A stretch of DNA of 43,147 nt from Bacillota bacterium. Its GTDB lineage: Bacteria; Bacillota; Clostridia; Acetivibrionales; DTU013. Both the position numbers and the translations under genes were made by a program. The stretch spans positions 1 to 43,147 of the forward strand of contig JAEYON010000105.1 in assembly GCA_023411645.1 (NCBI GenBank). The letters are read 5' to 3'. The notes under the pieces are model-generated. The model was not told the DNA's origin, did not search any database, and worked only from the letters and a program-made list of their open reading frames with translations. This document shows, one piece after another, positions 24,373 to 33,448 of the stretch; positions within the stretch are counted from its first letter, which is position 1, and each line of letters opens with the position of its first letter.

Positions 24373-24591
24373 AGAAGAAGCTCCTGTTTCCTCTTATTGT
24401 ACAGTAACAATAGACATATAAATACAAAATATAACTGAAAATAACTAGGATAGAGGCTGGCGGAATGGTATAATAACCTCAATAAGTGAGGTTATTATAC
24501 GCCTCCGGCGGAATTAGCCCGCCGTGCGAAATTTTCGGCAAAAATACTGCCGAAACGCACATGGCTAATTATACCATGAAATCATGGTATA
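24368..24591. other. Cluster of hairpins before fchA (structured RNA or miniature element)
   Basis: Four inverted repeats follow each other: 24368-24399 (CAATAAGA/TCTTATTG); 24468-24500 (GTATAATAACCTC with GAGGTTATTATAC, 13 bp, perfect); 24512-24570 (AATTAGCC/GGCTAATT outside, GTGCG/CGCAC, then TTTCGGCA/TGCCGAAA); and 24571-24590 (ATACCATGA/TCATGGTAT). A rival hairpin CGGCGG/CCGCCG (24506-24524) has the loop AATTAGC, which could still pair with GCTAATT at 24564-24570 as a pseudoknot. ATGGTATAATA occurs twice. No gene is present. It may be a cis-acting RNA of the fchA-folD operon or a MITE-like repeat. Confidence 0.7.
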
Positions 24592-24636
24592 ATAGGCTCA
24601 CCACAAGTTTTGTATGAAAATAAAAGGAGACCAGCT

Positions 24637-25254
24637 ATGAAGTTGCCAGTGAATGAATTTATCGACCGGTTGGCGTCGGGATCGCCTGTACCCGGCGGAG
24701 GAGGAGCCAGTGCACTGATCGGAGCGATTAGTGTTTCTCTTTGCTCTATGGTGGCGAATCTGACAACCGGGAAGAAAAAATATGCGGAGTATCAACATGA
24801 TATTGATGTGATTTTGTCGAGAACAGAAACATCTATCAAACGCTTGCTGGAATTTATCCAAAAGGATGCCGATGTTTTCGAGCCGCTTTCCGTCGCCTAT
24901 TCCATTCCGAAGGACAATGAAAACCGGGCAGAGATTCTGGAGAAGGCGCTGATGGATGCTTCCAGTGTTCCGTTGGAGCTGCTGCGGGAGTTGTCCGGCG
25001 TTATTGATATTATGGAGGAATTGCATAAAAAAGGCTCAAGGCTTGCCATCAGTGATGTGGCAGTTGCGGCATGTGCTTGCAGAAGCGCCATGGAAGGGGC
25101 AGTAATGAATATCTATATAAACACCGGGATGATGAAAAACAGGGAAGTCGCATCAGAATTGAACAAGAGGGCCAATGAACTGCTCAAGAACGGCGTGCCT
25201 CGCTGCGCTGCTGTTTACAGTGCGATTGTAGATGAGCTTGGAGGAAACACATGA
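24637..25254 (+). CDS. fchA: Methenyltetrahydrofolate cyclohydrolase (FchA/FTCD family)
   Basis: The 205-residue protein is of the formiminotransferase-cyclodeaminase C-terminal type: SGSPVPGGGGASALIGAISVSL near residues 14-36 is its Gly-rich folate-binding signature. Stand-alone members in clostridia and acetogens hydrolyse 5,10-methenyl-THF to 10-formyl-THF. The start ATG 24637 follows GGAG. Its stop overlaps folD (ATGA at 25251), so the two are translationally coupled. This matters because the FolD here lacks cyclohydrolase residues. The hairpin cluster ends only about 45 bases upstream. Confidence 0.88.
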   Translation: MKLPVNEFIDRLASGSPVPGGGGASALIGAISVSLCSMVANLTTGKKKYAEYQHDIDVILSRTETSIKRLLEFIQKDADVFEPLSVAYSIPKDNENRAEILEKALMDASSVPLELLRELSGVIDIMEELHKKGSRLAISDVAVAACACRSAMEGAVMNIYINTGMMKNREVASELNKRANELLKNGVPRCAAVYSAIVDELGGNT

Positions 25255-26102
25255 GAGAATTAAGAGGTATGCCGGTAGTAAAAGCACTTGCGGAAAAGTT
25301 CTGTGAAGAAATTGAAGCTCTGGCTGCAGACGGGATCATCCCCAGGCTTGCGGTTGTTCGTGTAGGAGACAGACAGGATGATGTTGCTTATGAAAAAGGA
25401 ATACTAAAAAGATTCGGAGATGTGAAGGCTCTGGCGGATATAATTGTTTTACCGGCAGATGTTTCAAAGGAAAAGCTGGAAGAGACGATCACAAATCTTA
25501 ACCATAATACTGAAGTCCATGGGATTTTGGTATTTCGGCCGTTACCCGCTCATCTTTCCGAAGAGAGGTTAAAGTCGCTCATAGCGCAGGAGAAGGATGT
25601 GGATTGCATGGGTATCGTAAACACATCTTATGTATTTGCCGGAAACAGAAATGGATTCCCTCCATGCACACCACAGGCAGTGATTGAAATGCTTGATTAT
25701 TACGGAATCGAGCTTGCGGGGAAAAAGGTCACAATTGTTGGCAGAAGTCTGGTGGTTGGAAAGCCGCTATCCATGCTGATGCTTGGGAAAAATGCCACTG
25801 TTACGATCTGCCATACAAAAACAGCCGATCTTGCACAAGAGTGCAGAAATGCAGATATACTGATTGCCTGTGCAGGCGTGGCAAAAATGATCAATGCAGA
25901 TTTTGTACATTCTAATCAGGTCGTAATCGACGTAGGCATTAATATGCTTGACGGGAAGCTCTGCGGAGATGTTGATTACGAAGCTGTTGCGGATAAGGTA
26001 GAGGCGATCACACCTGTACCGGGAGGGGTTGGCACGGTAACAACCTCTGTTTTATTAAAGCATACAATTAAAAGCGCCATGTGCGGAGCACACGGCGCAT
26101 AG
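25251..26102 (+). CDS. folD: Methylenetetrahydrofolate dehydrogenase (FolD family), apparently without cyclohydrolase residues
   Basis: This 283-residue FolD oxidises 5,10-methylene-THF to methenyl-THF with NAD(P). The C-terminal signature TPVPGGVGTVTTSVL and the nucleotide-binding VGRSLVVGKPLSMLML are intact. In the cyclohydrolase site, the YxxxK motif of bifunctional FolD appears as Y47-EKG-I51, so the catalytic Lys is Ile, and the Gln of the VQLPLP motif is Phe95 (VFRPLP). The conserved Asp is kept (D118). I infer a dehydrogenase-only enzyme that depends on FchA encoded just upstream. Confidence 0.92.
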   Translation: MRELRGMPVVKALAEKFCEEIEALAADGIIPRLAVVRVGDRQDDVAYEKGILKRFGDVKALADIIVLPADVSKEKLEETITNLNHNTEVHGILVFRPLPAHLSEERLKSLIAQEKDVDCMGIVNTSYVFAGNRNGFPPCTPQAVIEMLDYYGIELAGKKVTIVGRSLVVGKPLSMLMLGKNATVTICHTKTADLAQECRNADILIACAGVAKMINADFVHSNQVVIDVGINMLDGKLCGDVDYEAVADKVEAITPVPGGVGTVTTSVLLKHTIKSAMCGAHGA

Positions 26103-26160
26103 AATTGAATAGCTGCAAGGCTTGGCGCAAAGCCGGATGATTGGTGTAGAGGGAAAGATC

Positions 26161-27312
26161 TCAGCCGATATCGGGCAATTTTATTTCTATTTCACGGCCC
26201 AACTCGGAGGATTTCATTATGCCGTCGATTATCGCCTGGTTGTAAAAAATCTGACCGGACGGGACCGGCGGCTCGCCGCCATTTTTAACTGCATCGGCAA
26301 AGGAACGAAGTTTTTTGTAGAAGAGACCGCCAAAACTGTCTTCCTGTGGACATAGCGGGATCTCCACTTCTATCTGTTTGCCGGCTACATCCCTGTATAA
26401 TTTCATAGGGCCGCCGACTGTACCGTTCCAGCATTCCGTCGATGGGATCCTGAGCGCGCCCTCTGTACCCAGAATGACGGTATCGCCCGGCGTGTCGAGG
26501 TGCATTGCCCAGGAGATCCTGAAGTCCAGTATGATATCGCCTTCAAGACGGATAAATGCGGCAGCGAAATCATCCACATCAAATCTTGCGGCATCATCCG
26601 GATTGTTGTATTTTGGATTTGTTCCGAAATAATTTGATTTATAACCCGATACGGTCAAAGGCTTTGGATAACCGATTGCATTGAGCACCATATCCAGTGA
26701 ATAACAGCCAATGTCGCCAAGAGCGCCGATTCCTGCAGTCCTTTTTTCAATGAAGGTGCTGTTCGGAATGCCTCTTCTGCGTCCTCCGCCGGTCTGAATA
26801 TAGTAAATTTTACCGAGCTCGCCGGACTGAACGATCTTCTTGATCATTTTCATGTTCTCATCCATGCGGGGCTGGAAGCCAATGGATAAGAGCTTCCCGC
26901 TCTGTTTTTCAGCCCGGATGATGTCAGCGGCCTCTTCAATGGTAGTGCACATTGGTTTTTCAAGCAGAACATTCACACCTTTTTTCAATGCGTCAATGGT
27001 ACATTCGGCGTGCGTGCTGTTATAAGAGCATACACACACGACATCCAGTTCTTCTTCCTCAAGCATGGCCTTGTGATCCTGATAGCAGCGTACATCGGGT
27101 AAGCCGTACTTCTTAAAGAATTTTTCAGCCTTGCCGCTGATATAATCCGCACCTGCGGTGATTTCTACGTCAGGCATCAGCTTTATGCTTTCGACGTATG
27201 ATTCGGCGATCCAGCCGGTTCCTATAATGCCAAACTTCAATTTTCTTGTTGTATCGACAGTATCACCGTGTTCAACGGTTGGCGTAAATTGACTCAGTAC
27301 TTTATCTGACAT
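26161..27312 (-). CDS. Gfo/Idh/MocA-family NAD(P)-dependent oxidoreductase
   Basis: This 383-residue protein has an N-terminal Rossmann fold with FGIIGTGWIAESYVESIK (about residues 27-44), the catalytic Lys in LLEKPMCTT, and a C-terminal GFO/IDH/MocA alpha/beta domain with DIGCYSLDMV. Such enzymes oxidise or reduce sugars, inositols or their acids at a ring carbon. The first ~25 residues before the Rossmann fold are an extra tail; the upstream GGAGGAG nevertheless supports this start. It follows the sugar isomerase gene by 25 bases, forming a two-gene operon divergent from the AraC regulator at 28326. Confidence 0.9.
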   Translation of the reverse strand: MSDKVLSQFTPTVEHGDTVDTTRKLKFGIIGTGWIAESYVESIKLMPDVEITAGADYISGKAEKFFKKYGLPDVRCYQDHKAMLEEEELDVVCVCSYNSTHAECTIDALKKGVNVLLEKPMCTTIEEAADIIRAEKQSGKLLSIGFQPRMDENMKMIKKIVQSGELGKIYYIQTGGGRRRGIPNSTFIEKRTAGIGALGDIGCYSLDMVLNAIGYPKPLTVSGYKSNYFGTNPKYNNPDDAARFDVDDFAAAFIRLEGDIILDFRISWAMHLDTPGDTVILGTEGALRIPSTECWNGTVGGPMKLYRDVAGKQIEVEIPLCPQEDSFGGLFYKKLRSFADAVKNGGEPPVPSGQIFYNQAIIDGIMKSSELGREIEIKLPDIG

Positions 27313-27337
27313 AACTGCTCCTCCTGATTACCAAGTT

Positions 27338-28156
27338 TTATTTCATACTTTTCAAATATTGGATACTGATTTGCGCACATTCGACAGAGGTTTTACCCAT
27401 TGACGGCGCATCCTGTTCAACAACAACCCATTGTGCGCCGGCGTCTCCGCATGCCTTGAGTATTTCCTCGAAGTTCTGCACACCGTGGCCCACTGGGCGG
27501 AACTCAAAGGCCGACGCTTCCGCTTCCTTCTTATCGTTATCTATACCAATGAGGTCGTACATCTTATCCGGCTTCTTCCCCGGCATGACAAAATCCTTTA
27601 AATGAACGACCGGTGACCTACCGGAATATTTCCTTATATAATCCGACGGATTTTCTCCGCCTACATTAACCCAACAGGTGTCTATTTCGGTTTCTAGCAG
27701 TTCCGCCGGCACACTTTCGTATAAAACATCCAGCGCGTATTTGCCATCCACTTTTTCAAACTCAAAATCATGGTTGTGGTAAAGTAGTTTTAGACCCAGT
27801 TCTTTTGCTGTTCTGCCAATAATTTCTGCGCCTTTGATTACTTCATTAAACTTCTCTGCGTTGGGACGATATTCAGGGGTAAGGTAGGGAATGGCAATAT
27901 ATTTGCACCCTATCCTGGCATACATACCGATCACTCCGTCCGGATCTGCGATGAGGTCTGTAAAGGGAACATGTGCCGATAATGGAATTAGTCCGATTTC
28001 CTTTAGAATATTGCTGACATCTGAGGGTTGATTATCATAAAGCCCTGCAAATTCAACGCCGTCGTAGCCAAATGCTTTGATTTTCCTGAGTGTTCCGGTA
28101 AAATCTTTTTCTAGTTCATCTCTAACTGAATACAATTGTAGTGCGATTGGTAACAT
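27338..28156 (-). CDS. Sugar phosphate isomerase/epimerase (xylose isomerase-like TIM barrel)
   Basis: This 272-residue AP-endonuclease-2/xylose-isomerase-like barrel starts PIALQLYSVRDELEKDF and contains LLYHNHDFEFEKVDGKYALD and ELLETEIDTCWV, the metal-binding Glu/His/Asp region of IolE/IolI-type isomerases and dehydratases. With the Gfo/Idh enzyme after it, this is the typical pair for isomerising and oxidising an inositol-like or 3-keto sugar. GAAGGAGG lies before ATG. The exact sugar is unknown. Confidence 0.9.
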   Translation of the reverse strand: MLPIALQLYSVRDELEKDFTGTLRKIKAFGYDGVEFAGLYDNQPSDVSNILKEIGLIPLSAHVPFTDLIADPDGVIGMYARIGCKYIAIPYLTPEYRPNAEKFNEVIKGAEIIGRTAKELGLKLLYHNHDFEFEKVDGKYALDVLYESVPAELLETEIDTCWVNVGGENPSDYIRKYSGRSPVVHLKDFVMPGKKPDKMYDLIGIDNDKKEAEASAFEFRPVGHGVQNFEEILKACGDAGAQWVVVEQDAPSMGKTSVECAQISIQYLKSMK

Positions 28157-28203
28157 AATAAATGCCTCCTTCTATCTTATGACAAAGCCTTAGTAAAGCC
28201 TAG

Positions 28204-28232
28204 TTGTATTTTAGGTCAGGAAATGTTATAAT
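28204..28232 (+). promoter_or_regulatory. Promoter of the AraC-type regulator
   Basis: TTGTAT (28204-28209) and TATAAT (28227-28232) are 17 bases apart, in the 169-base divergent gap. The regulator it drives may also act on the opposite operon from here. Confidence 0.65.
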
Positions 28233-28325
28233 ACAAGTTAAAAAGAGTATAATACCAGACAAATATTGCTGTGTTTATTACGTCTCGATATGGCAAAACA
28301 TTTTATGAGCTTTTAATGAGGATAG

Positions 28326-29114
28326 ATGAGTATGAATTTCTTTTATGAAAATAAAGATTTGTCTATACTTGCACACTATGGAACCGCGCTGGCTTTTGGG
28401 GCTCATTTGCACAACCATATTGAACTGGTATACATGCTTGAGGGGCGTACCAAACTTCTGGTTGATTCAAAGACGTATATTGTCTGCGCGGGAGATGCTT
28501 CTATCGTTTTTCCAAACCAAATACATCAATATCAGAAAATTGATAACGAAAGATATTTTATTAGCATTTTTCCGACTGACCTGCTCCCTGAATTTCAAAC
28601 GATATTTAAAAGCAAGGTTCCGGTATCGCCGGTAATTGAAAAGGCTTCTGATAACAATAAAATACTTCCCATTATTGACAGCATAGTTGAGGTCAATATG
28701 AACAAGCCACAATTTTATCATGCCTGTATCAAGGGTTATTTTTTGATATTGCTCAGCGAGCTGTTTCAAATGATGAAGCTTGAAAATTTGAAATCACCCG
28801 ATGCAAACACCATAAAGGCGATTTTAAATTATTGCGCCGATAATTATGCCGGGGATATACAGCTTGAAACGGTATCCAGAGCGCTGCACATCAGTAAGTA
28901 CTATATTTCTCACCTTTTTTCTAAGAAGCTTAATATGGGATTTTGTGAGTATATCGGAACACTTAGAATATCGGAGGCCTGCAGACTTCTTAAAAACGGG
29001 GACATGAGCATTACTGAGGTTGCCTATAATGTGGGGTTTAATACAACGAGATCCTTTAATCGCCTGTTTTTAAAATATACAGGTATGACACCAAGACAAT
29101 ATAAAAAGAATTGA
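28326..29114 (+). CDS. AraC-family regulator with N-terminal cupin sensor
   Basis: The 262-residue protein has an N-terminal cupin-like ligand domain (HLHNHIELVYMLEGRTKLLV, then the Gly/Pro-bearing half near VFPNQIHQY) and a C-terminal double helix-turn-helix: LETVSRALHISKYYISHLFS, then ITEVAYNVGFNTTRSFNRLF and TGMTPRQYKK. This is the usual layout of sugar-responsive AraC activators. It is divergent from the isomerase/oxidoreductase operon, its likely target. The first ATG has GAGG five bases upstream; a second ATG two codons later is possible. Confidence 0.92.
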   Translation: MSMNFFYENKDLSILAHYGTALAFGAHLHNHIELVYMLEGRTKLLVDSKTYIVCAGDASIVFPNQIHQYQKIDNERYFISIFPTDLLPEFQTIFKSKVPVSPVIEKASDNNKILPIIDSIVEVNMNKPQFYHACIKGYFLILLSELFQMMKLENLKSPDANTIKAILNYCADNYAGDIQLETVSRALHISKYYISHLFSKKLNMGFCEYIGTLRISEACRLLKNGDMSITEVAYNVGFNTTRSFNRLFLKYTGMTPRQYKKN

Positions 29115-29160
29115 AGAGTTTAAATGAACGTATATAATTAGTAGTAAGGATTGGTGGAAT

Positions 29161-31446
29161 ATGATGAAGCCGAAAAGATATTATTTTAGGATTTTAGTTA
29201 TATCCTACGCAGTTATTTTAATCGTTTCTCTTTTCATAAATTATGTTAACTATTATTTCGCCAAAGATACTATGGAGGAGGAAGTAATGCGGTCTAATTC
29301 CGCAATACTAAAGCAGGCCCGCACATACGTTGATAACGAGCTGGCTCAGGTTGAGCTGCTTTCCATGGATATTGGACTAAATACCCGAATTAATGAATAT
29401 ATGAATGTATACAAATCAATTAGCCCAGCAAATCATTACAAGATCTACAATATAATGAGGGATCTTGCAGTATACAAGAATAAATACCCCTTTATCAAAA
29501 GCTTTTTTGTTTATTTTAGGAACAGTGACACGGTTATAACTCCAACTGCCAGCTGGAAATCTGAACTTTTCAGAAAGCACATGAATATTGACGATGATGA
29601 ATGGGAAAACGTAACTAAAATATCCACAAAAAACGTCTTTGCCAGGCAAAAAGTATTAGAAAACAGCAACCTTACATTTATTCGTCCCATACCTATCATA
29701 CTCAATAACACACCCAGCGCGGCTATCGTCATATCTATAGACGAAGATAAATTGCGTTCTGTACTCGGTGACTTGCAATGGCTGAACAATGGACTTCTAT
29801 ATATCGCGGACAGCAATGGAGAAATGCTTATAGCAAACGAATCTGACATAGCCATTGATGATATTCCCGGAGAATGGCTTGTCAATGATGAAGGCTACAC
29901 TGCTGTCAGCGCGGCTCAGGGAACAATGGCGGTGTCTTATGTATCATCCAATCAGCATGGTTGGAAGTATGTCTCAGTTATGCCGTTGAACGTATTTTTG
30001 GGCAAGTTGACCAATATCAGAACGATTACTCTCGTCTTTTTCCTGTTGAACCTGTCTATTGGAATAGCAATTACCATATTATTTGCATATAAGAATTATT
30101 CACCGGTAAAAAAAGTTATGAATTTATTCTCCGGCAGCATTGATAGGGATCCGGAGTCAGATGGAGCAAGCAAGGGAAAAAATGAGTTTGACTATATTGA
30201 GAACATGATGACGCAAATCGTGGAAGAGGACAAGAGGATTCAGCTGCTTCTGAACGAGCAAAAGCCCATCATAAGGGATAATGTTTTACACGGCTTGCTG
30301 TATGGCAGAATTAACATGCCGGTTGTATCTGGACAAAATTCATATGAGTCCGTTGGAATTAAGTTTCCATATGAATTTTTTACGGTAGCAGTTTTGAGTC
30401 TTGATAGGCACCATGAAGATATAAATGATGATTTGCTCAGAATTTCAAGGATAAAAACATACGACCATTTATCAACAAAATTTGTCAACCAGGATATTAT
30501 CTCGTATGTAACGGAAACGGAAAATGAAAATCCCAGTATTATAGTAAATATCAACGCAGAGGATGCCGAAGCGTCATTGGCCATGGTTAATGAGCTTTCG
30601 GGCGAGGCCATTGAGAGCATTAAGAATGCATTGGGACTTAGCTATACTATTGGAATCGGGTCCGTTTATTCTTCGGCTGAAGATATAAGCAAAGCATTTA
30701 TGGAGGCGAACAGGTCACTGGAGTATAGAATTCTAGGCAGGTATGGATCTGTCATTCAATATTCAAGTGTTGCAAAGAGTGATCAGGTTTATTACTTTCC
30801 GATTGAATTGGAAGTGCGGCTGATAAGATACTTTAAAGCCGGGGAGCTGGAAAATGTAATAAAAGCATTTAATTACATTTATGAAGAAAATGTGACAAGA
30901 AGACACTTATCTCCTGATATTCTGAAGCTTTTGTTTTCCAATATGATAGGTGTTGTCGTGAGGGTAATTATTGATGAGCTTAAGACGGACTACAAGTCGG
31001 TTTTCCGCGAGGATTTCAATCCTAACTCGTATTTGAACGACTGTAATACTGTGGATGAAATTAAGGATAGATTAATTAGGATATTTACTAACCTGTGCAA
31101 TTTTATTAATAATAATAAAAAGAGTCATAATACCGGTTTGGCAAATAATATCGAGAACTTTATTAAAAAAAGGTTCAAAGACCAAAATCTTTGCCTCCAG
31201 ATGATTTCGGAAGAGTTCAACATATCTGTTCCATACCTTTCCAGATTTTTTAAGGAACAGACAGGAGAAAATCTGAACAGCTATTTAAATAACATTCGCA
31301 TTGAAAAGTCAAAGGAGCTGCTTGTCAATACGGATATGACAATCAGCGAAGTAGCAAAAAACGTAGGATTTACAAATGATTCTTCGTTCATAAGAGTGTT
31401 TAAAAAACATACAAGCACGACGCCGGGATCGTTCAAGAAGAATTAG
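29161..31446 (+). CDS. Membrane-anchored AraC-family regulator (YesS-like)
   Basis: This 761-residue regulator has two transmembrane segments (about residues 9-30 and 288-312) enclosing an extracellular sensor region of about 255 residues, then a cytoplasmic linker and a C-terminal AraC HTH (about 662-761: LQMISEEFNISVPYLSRFF, then ISEVAKNVGFTNDSSFIRVF). Proteins of this form in Firmicutes sense extracellular sugars and activate the neighbouring binding-protein transporter. The next gene is such a binding protein (31667), behind its own promoter. Its gene follows the other AraC gene by 46 bases. Confidence 0.92.
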   Translation: MMKPKRYYFRILVISYAVILIVSLFINYVNYYFAKDTMEEEVMRSNSAILKQARTYVDNELAQVELLSMDIGLNTRINEYMNVYKSISPANHYKIYNIMRDLAVYKNKYPFIKSFFVYFRNSDTVITPTASWKSELFRKHMNIDDDEWENVTKISTKNVFARQKVLENSNLTFIRPIPIILNNTPSAAIVISIDEDKLRSVLGDLQWLNNGLLYIADSNGEMLIANESDIAIDDIPGEWLVNDEGYTAVSAAQGTMAVSYVSSNQHGWKYVSVMPLNVFLGKLTNIRTITLVFFLLNLSIGIAITILFAYKNYSPVKKVMNLFSGSIDRDPESDGASKGKNEFDYIENMMTQIVEEDKRIQLLLNEQKPIIRDNVLHGLLYGRINMPVVSGQNSYESVGIKFPYEFFTVAVLSLDRHHEDINDDLLRISRIKTYDHLSTKFVNQDIISYVTETENENPSIIVNINAEDAEASLAMVNELSGEAIESIKNALGLSYTIGIGSVYSSAEDISKAFMEANRSLEYRILGRYGSVIQYSSVAKSDQVYYFPIELEVRLIRYFKAGELENVIKAFNYIYEENVTRRHLSPDILKLLFSNMIGVVVRVIIDELKTDYKSVFREDFNPNSYLNDCNTVDEIKDRLIRIFTNLCNFINNNKKSHNTGLANNIENFIKKRFKDQNLCLQMISEEFNISVPYLSRFFKEQTGENLNSYLNNIRIEKSKELLVNTDMTISEVAKNVGFTNDSSFIRVFKKHTSTTPGSFKKN

Positions 31447-31485
31447 CGGCTGCCTGAAACTTAGTCATATAGCCATTGGACGCGG

Positions 31486-31525
31486 AAGTATGCAAATTTT
31501 GCAGTTAAAAATTGCATACTTTTTT
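31486..31525 (+). terminator. Intrinsic terminator after the regulator genes
   Basis: AAGTATGCAA (31486-31495) pairs with TTGCATACTT (31512-31521) and runs into six T. It separates the regulators from the transport operon. Confidence 0.85.
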
Positions 31526-31570
31526 GATCTGATTTTATCAATTTTTCAAAACGAAATCGAAAATTGCATG

Positions 31571-31617
31571 TTTCAATTACATGGTAAACAAATTATAGTT
31601 ATACATGAAGCGCTTCA
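31571..31617 (+). promoter_or_regulatory. Promoter region with palindromic operator before the binding-protein gene
   Basis: TTTCAA (31571-31576) and TATAGT (31594-31599) have a 17-base spacing. The perfect 12-base palindrome TGAAGCGCTTCA lies at 31606-31617, over the expected start site. It resembles LacI-family operators, but it is two bases shorter than a proper CcpA cre site. The weak -35 fits activation by the AraC regulators. Confidence 0.5.
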
Positions 31618-31666
31618 GTCATTGAAAAATATCATTATGTTGAAGAATTTAAGGGAGGATGCTTGA

Positions 31667-33343
31667 ATGAAGAAATTTCTAGCAATACTGCTTAGTTTAG
31701 TAATGGTTTTAGCATTTATGGCAGGCTGCGGACAAAACAATAATACTCCAGCTCCGTCAACTGCTGACACAGCACAGACCGCTACTGCGCAAGCCACTGC
31801 CGAAACAACTGCTGACGAGAGCGGAAAATTAACCGAATTATCACTTCCGCTCACCACAGACGATATTACTTTAACTCTGTGGGCCGGCCTTTCCGACAGA
31901 GCTGCCGCATCTATCAAAAACTATAGTGAGATGCTTGCTTTCCAGGAACTGCAGAAAAGAACCGGAGTAAAAATTGATTTTATTCATCCCGCAGTTGGTC
32001 AGGAAAAAGAACAGTTCAGTCTGCTGCTTGCATCGGGCGACTTGCCTGACATAATTCATTACAATTGGGGAAGCAGATATCCGGGCGGCCCTCAAAAAGC
32101 TATTGATGATGGAGCTATCATTAAGCTGAATGATCTTATCGAGAACTATTCTCCAAACTTTTCTAAAATACTTGCAGAAGATGTGGACGTTGCAAAAAAT
32201 TCAGTAACGGATGACGGAACATTATATATGTATCCTCTTCTCAGGATTGATGCCGGGAGCCGTGTCAGCGGAGGCCTTCAGGTAAGAAAGGACTGGCTTG
32301 ACAAGGTTAATCTGCCCATACCTACCACCATTGATGAATGGTATACGGTATTGACAGCTTTTAAAAACACCGATTTTAATGGCAATGGCAAAGCGGATGA
32401 AATACCCTTCATCTCTACCCCAATTGCTAATATTAACGGTTTACAGAGACTTATAGGCTCATGGGGTATTGGATACACCTTCTATAATGACAACGGGACA
32501 GTTAAATACGGTCCTGCACAGCCGGAATACAAAGATTTCCTGCAGACAATGCAGAAATGGTATGCGGAAGGCCTTATAGATCCTGACTTCCTCACCACTG
32601 ACAGAAGTTCTCATGACGCCAAGGTAACATCCGGTGTAGCAGGTTCGTTCTATGGACTTCTCAATTCCTACATGGGCACTTACACCAAGGTTATGGCTGA
32701 GACAGATCCGAATTTTAAACTGGTTCAGGCTCCTTACCCGAAGGCTCCTGATGGAAAAATGTACAACTTTAAAAACGATGAAAACAGCCCTGTAGCTGAC
32801 GAAGGCATGGTTATTACAACTGCGAATAAGCATCCCGAATTGTCTGCTCAGCTGCTAGACTACTTCTACAGTGAAGATGGCAGAGTTCTATTGAATCTTG
32901 GTATAGAGGGTGTAACATACACATTTGAAAACGGTCAATACAAGTACACTGAATTAATAACAAAGAACCCGGATGGATTGTCACTTGACCGTGCAGCAGC
33001 AAAGTATATACCTGTGGGAACATCAGCAAGGCTTTACCAGGATCTGAGATACTGGGAACAGATGATGACATACGACAATCAGAAAGAGGCTATGGGTATA
33101 CTGGCAGAGGCTTCAGTTGAAAAGACGCTGCCACCGATTACACCGACATCTGAAGAATCGATTGAATTAGCTTCTATTCAAAATGAGCTTACAACTTACG
33201 TGGATGAAATGTTTGCAAAATTCATTTTAGGACAAGAAGATATTAGTAAATATGACGATTATATTAAGACACTGGAATCCTTGAATCTTGCAAGAGCATT
33301 GGAAATACAGCAGGAAGCTCTGAAACGCTACGAACAAAGATAA
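31667..33343 (+). CDS. Extracellular solute-binding lipoprotein of an LplA-type sugar ABC transporter
   Basis: This 558-residue protein has a lipoprotein signal (basic MKK, hydrophobic stretch, FMAG-C21), then an Ala/Thr-rich linker and the family 1 binding fold. A Ca-binding-like loop DFNGNGKADE lies near residue 240, a trait of the large LplA/YtcQ-type proteins that bind oligosaccharides or uronides. It is anchored on the outer face of the membrane and feeds the permeases at 33449 and 34418. GGGAGG lies before the ATG. No ATPase gene is present; such systems usually share an MsmX-type ATPase. Confidence 0.93.
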   Translation: MKKFLAILLSLVMVLAFMAGCGQNNNTPAPSTADTAQTATAQATAETTADESGKLTELSLPLTTDDITLTLWAGLSDRAAASIKNYSEMLAFQELQKRTGVKIDFIHPAVGQEKEQFSLLLASGDLPDIIHYNWGSRYPGGPQKAIDDGAIIKLNDLIENYSPNFSKILAEDVDVAKNSVTDDGTLYMYPLLRIDAGSRVSGGLQVRKDWLDKVNLPIPTTIDEWYTVLTAFKNTDFNGNGKADEIPFISTPIANINGLQRLIGSWGIGYTFYNDNGTVKYGPAQPEYKDFLQTMQKWYAEGLIDPDFLTTDRSSHDAKVTSGVAGSFYGLLNSYMGTYTKVMAETDPNFKLVQAPYPKAPDGKMYNFKNDENSPVADEGMVITTANKHPELSAQLLDYFYSEDGRVLLNLGIEGVTYTFENGQYKYTELITKNPDGLSLDRAAAKYIPVGTSARLYQDLRYWEQMMTYDNQKEAMGILAEASVEKTLPPITPTSEESIELASIQNELTTYVDEMFAKFILGQEDISKYDDYIKTLESLNLARALEIQQEALKRYEQR

Positions 33344-33397
33344 TTCTAATGCAAAAGATAGTTTTACTGCAATAAAATAGAAAGCCGGTTATAGTAC

Positions 33398-33428
33398 GGA
33401 ACGGTACAGACCTGTGCTGTACCGTTCC
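33398..33428 (+). promoter_or_regulatory. Intercistronic hairpin between binding protein and permease
   Basis: A perfect 12-bp stem (GGAACGGTACAG with CTGTACCGTTCC, seven-base loop) lies in the 105-base gap and has no T run. Such hairpins often protect the binding-protein transcript and keep permease expression lower. Confidence 0.7.
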
Positions 33429-33448
33429 AATTCATCAGGAGGGGTATT

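Noticed and set aside
24239..24427. Small Cys-rich minus-strand protein of about 60 residues
   Set aside because: It lies in the repeat/hairpin region, has no ribosome site, and the better protein-like text is in another frame broken by stops.
24368..24600. THF riboswitch before fchA-folD
   Set aside because: The folate operon made it a natural candidate, but the conserved THF-aptamer core sequences I know are not present; only inverted repeats are seen.
31606..31617. Consensus CcpA cre site
   Set aside because: The palindrome is two bases shorter than a cre site, so the spacing of its half-sites does not fit the consensus.
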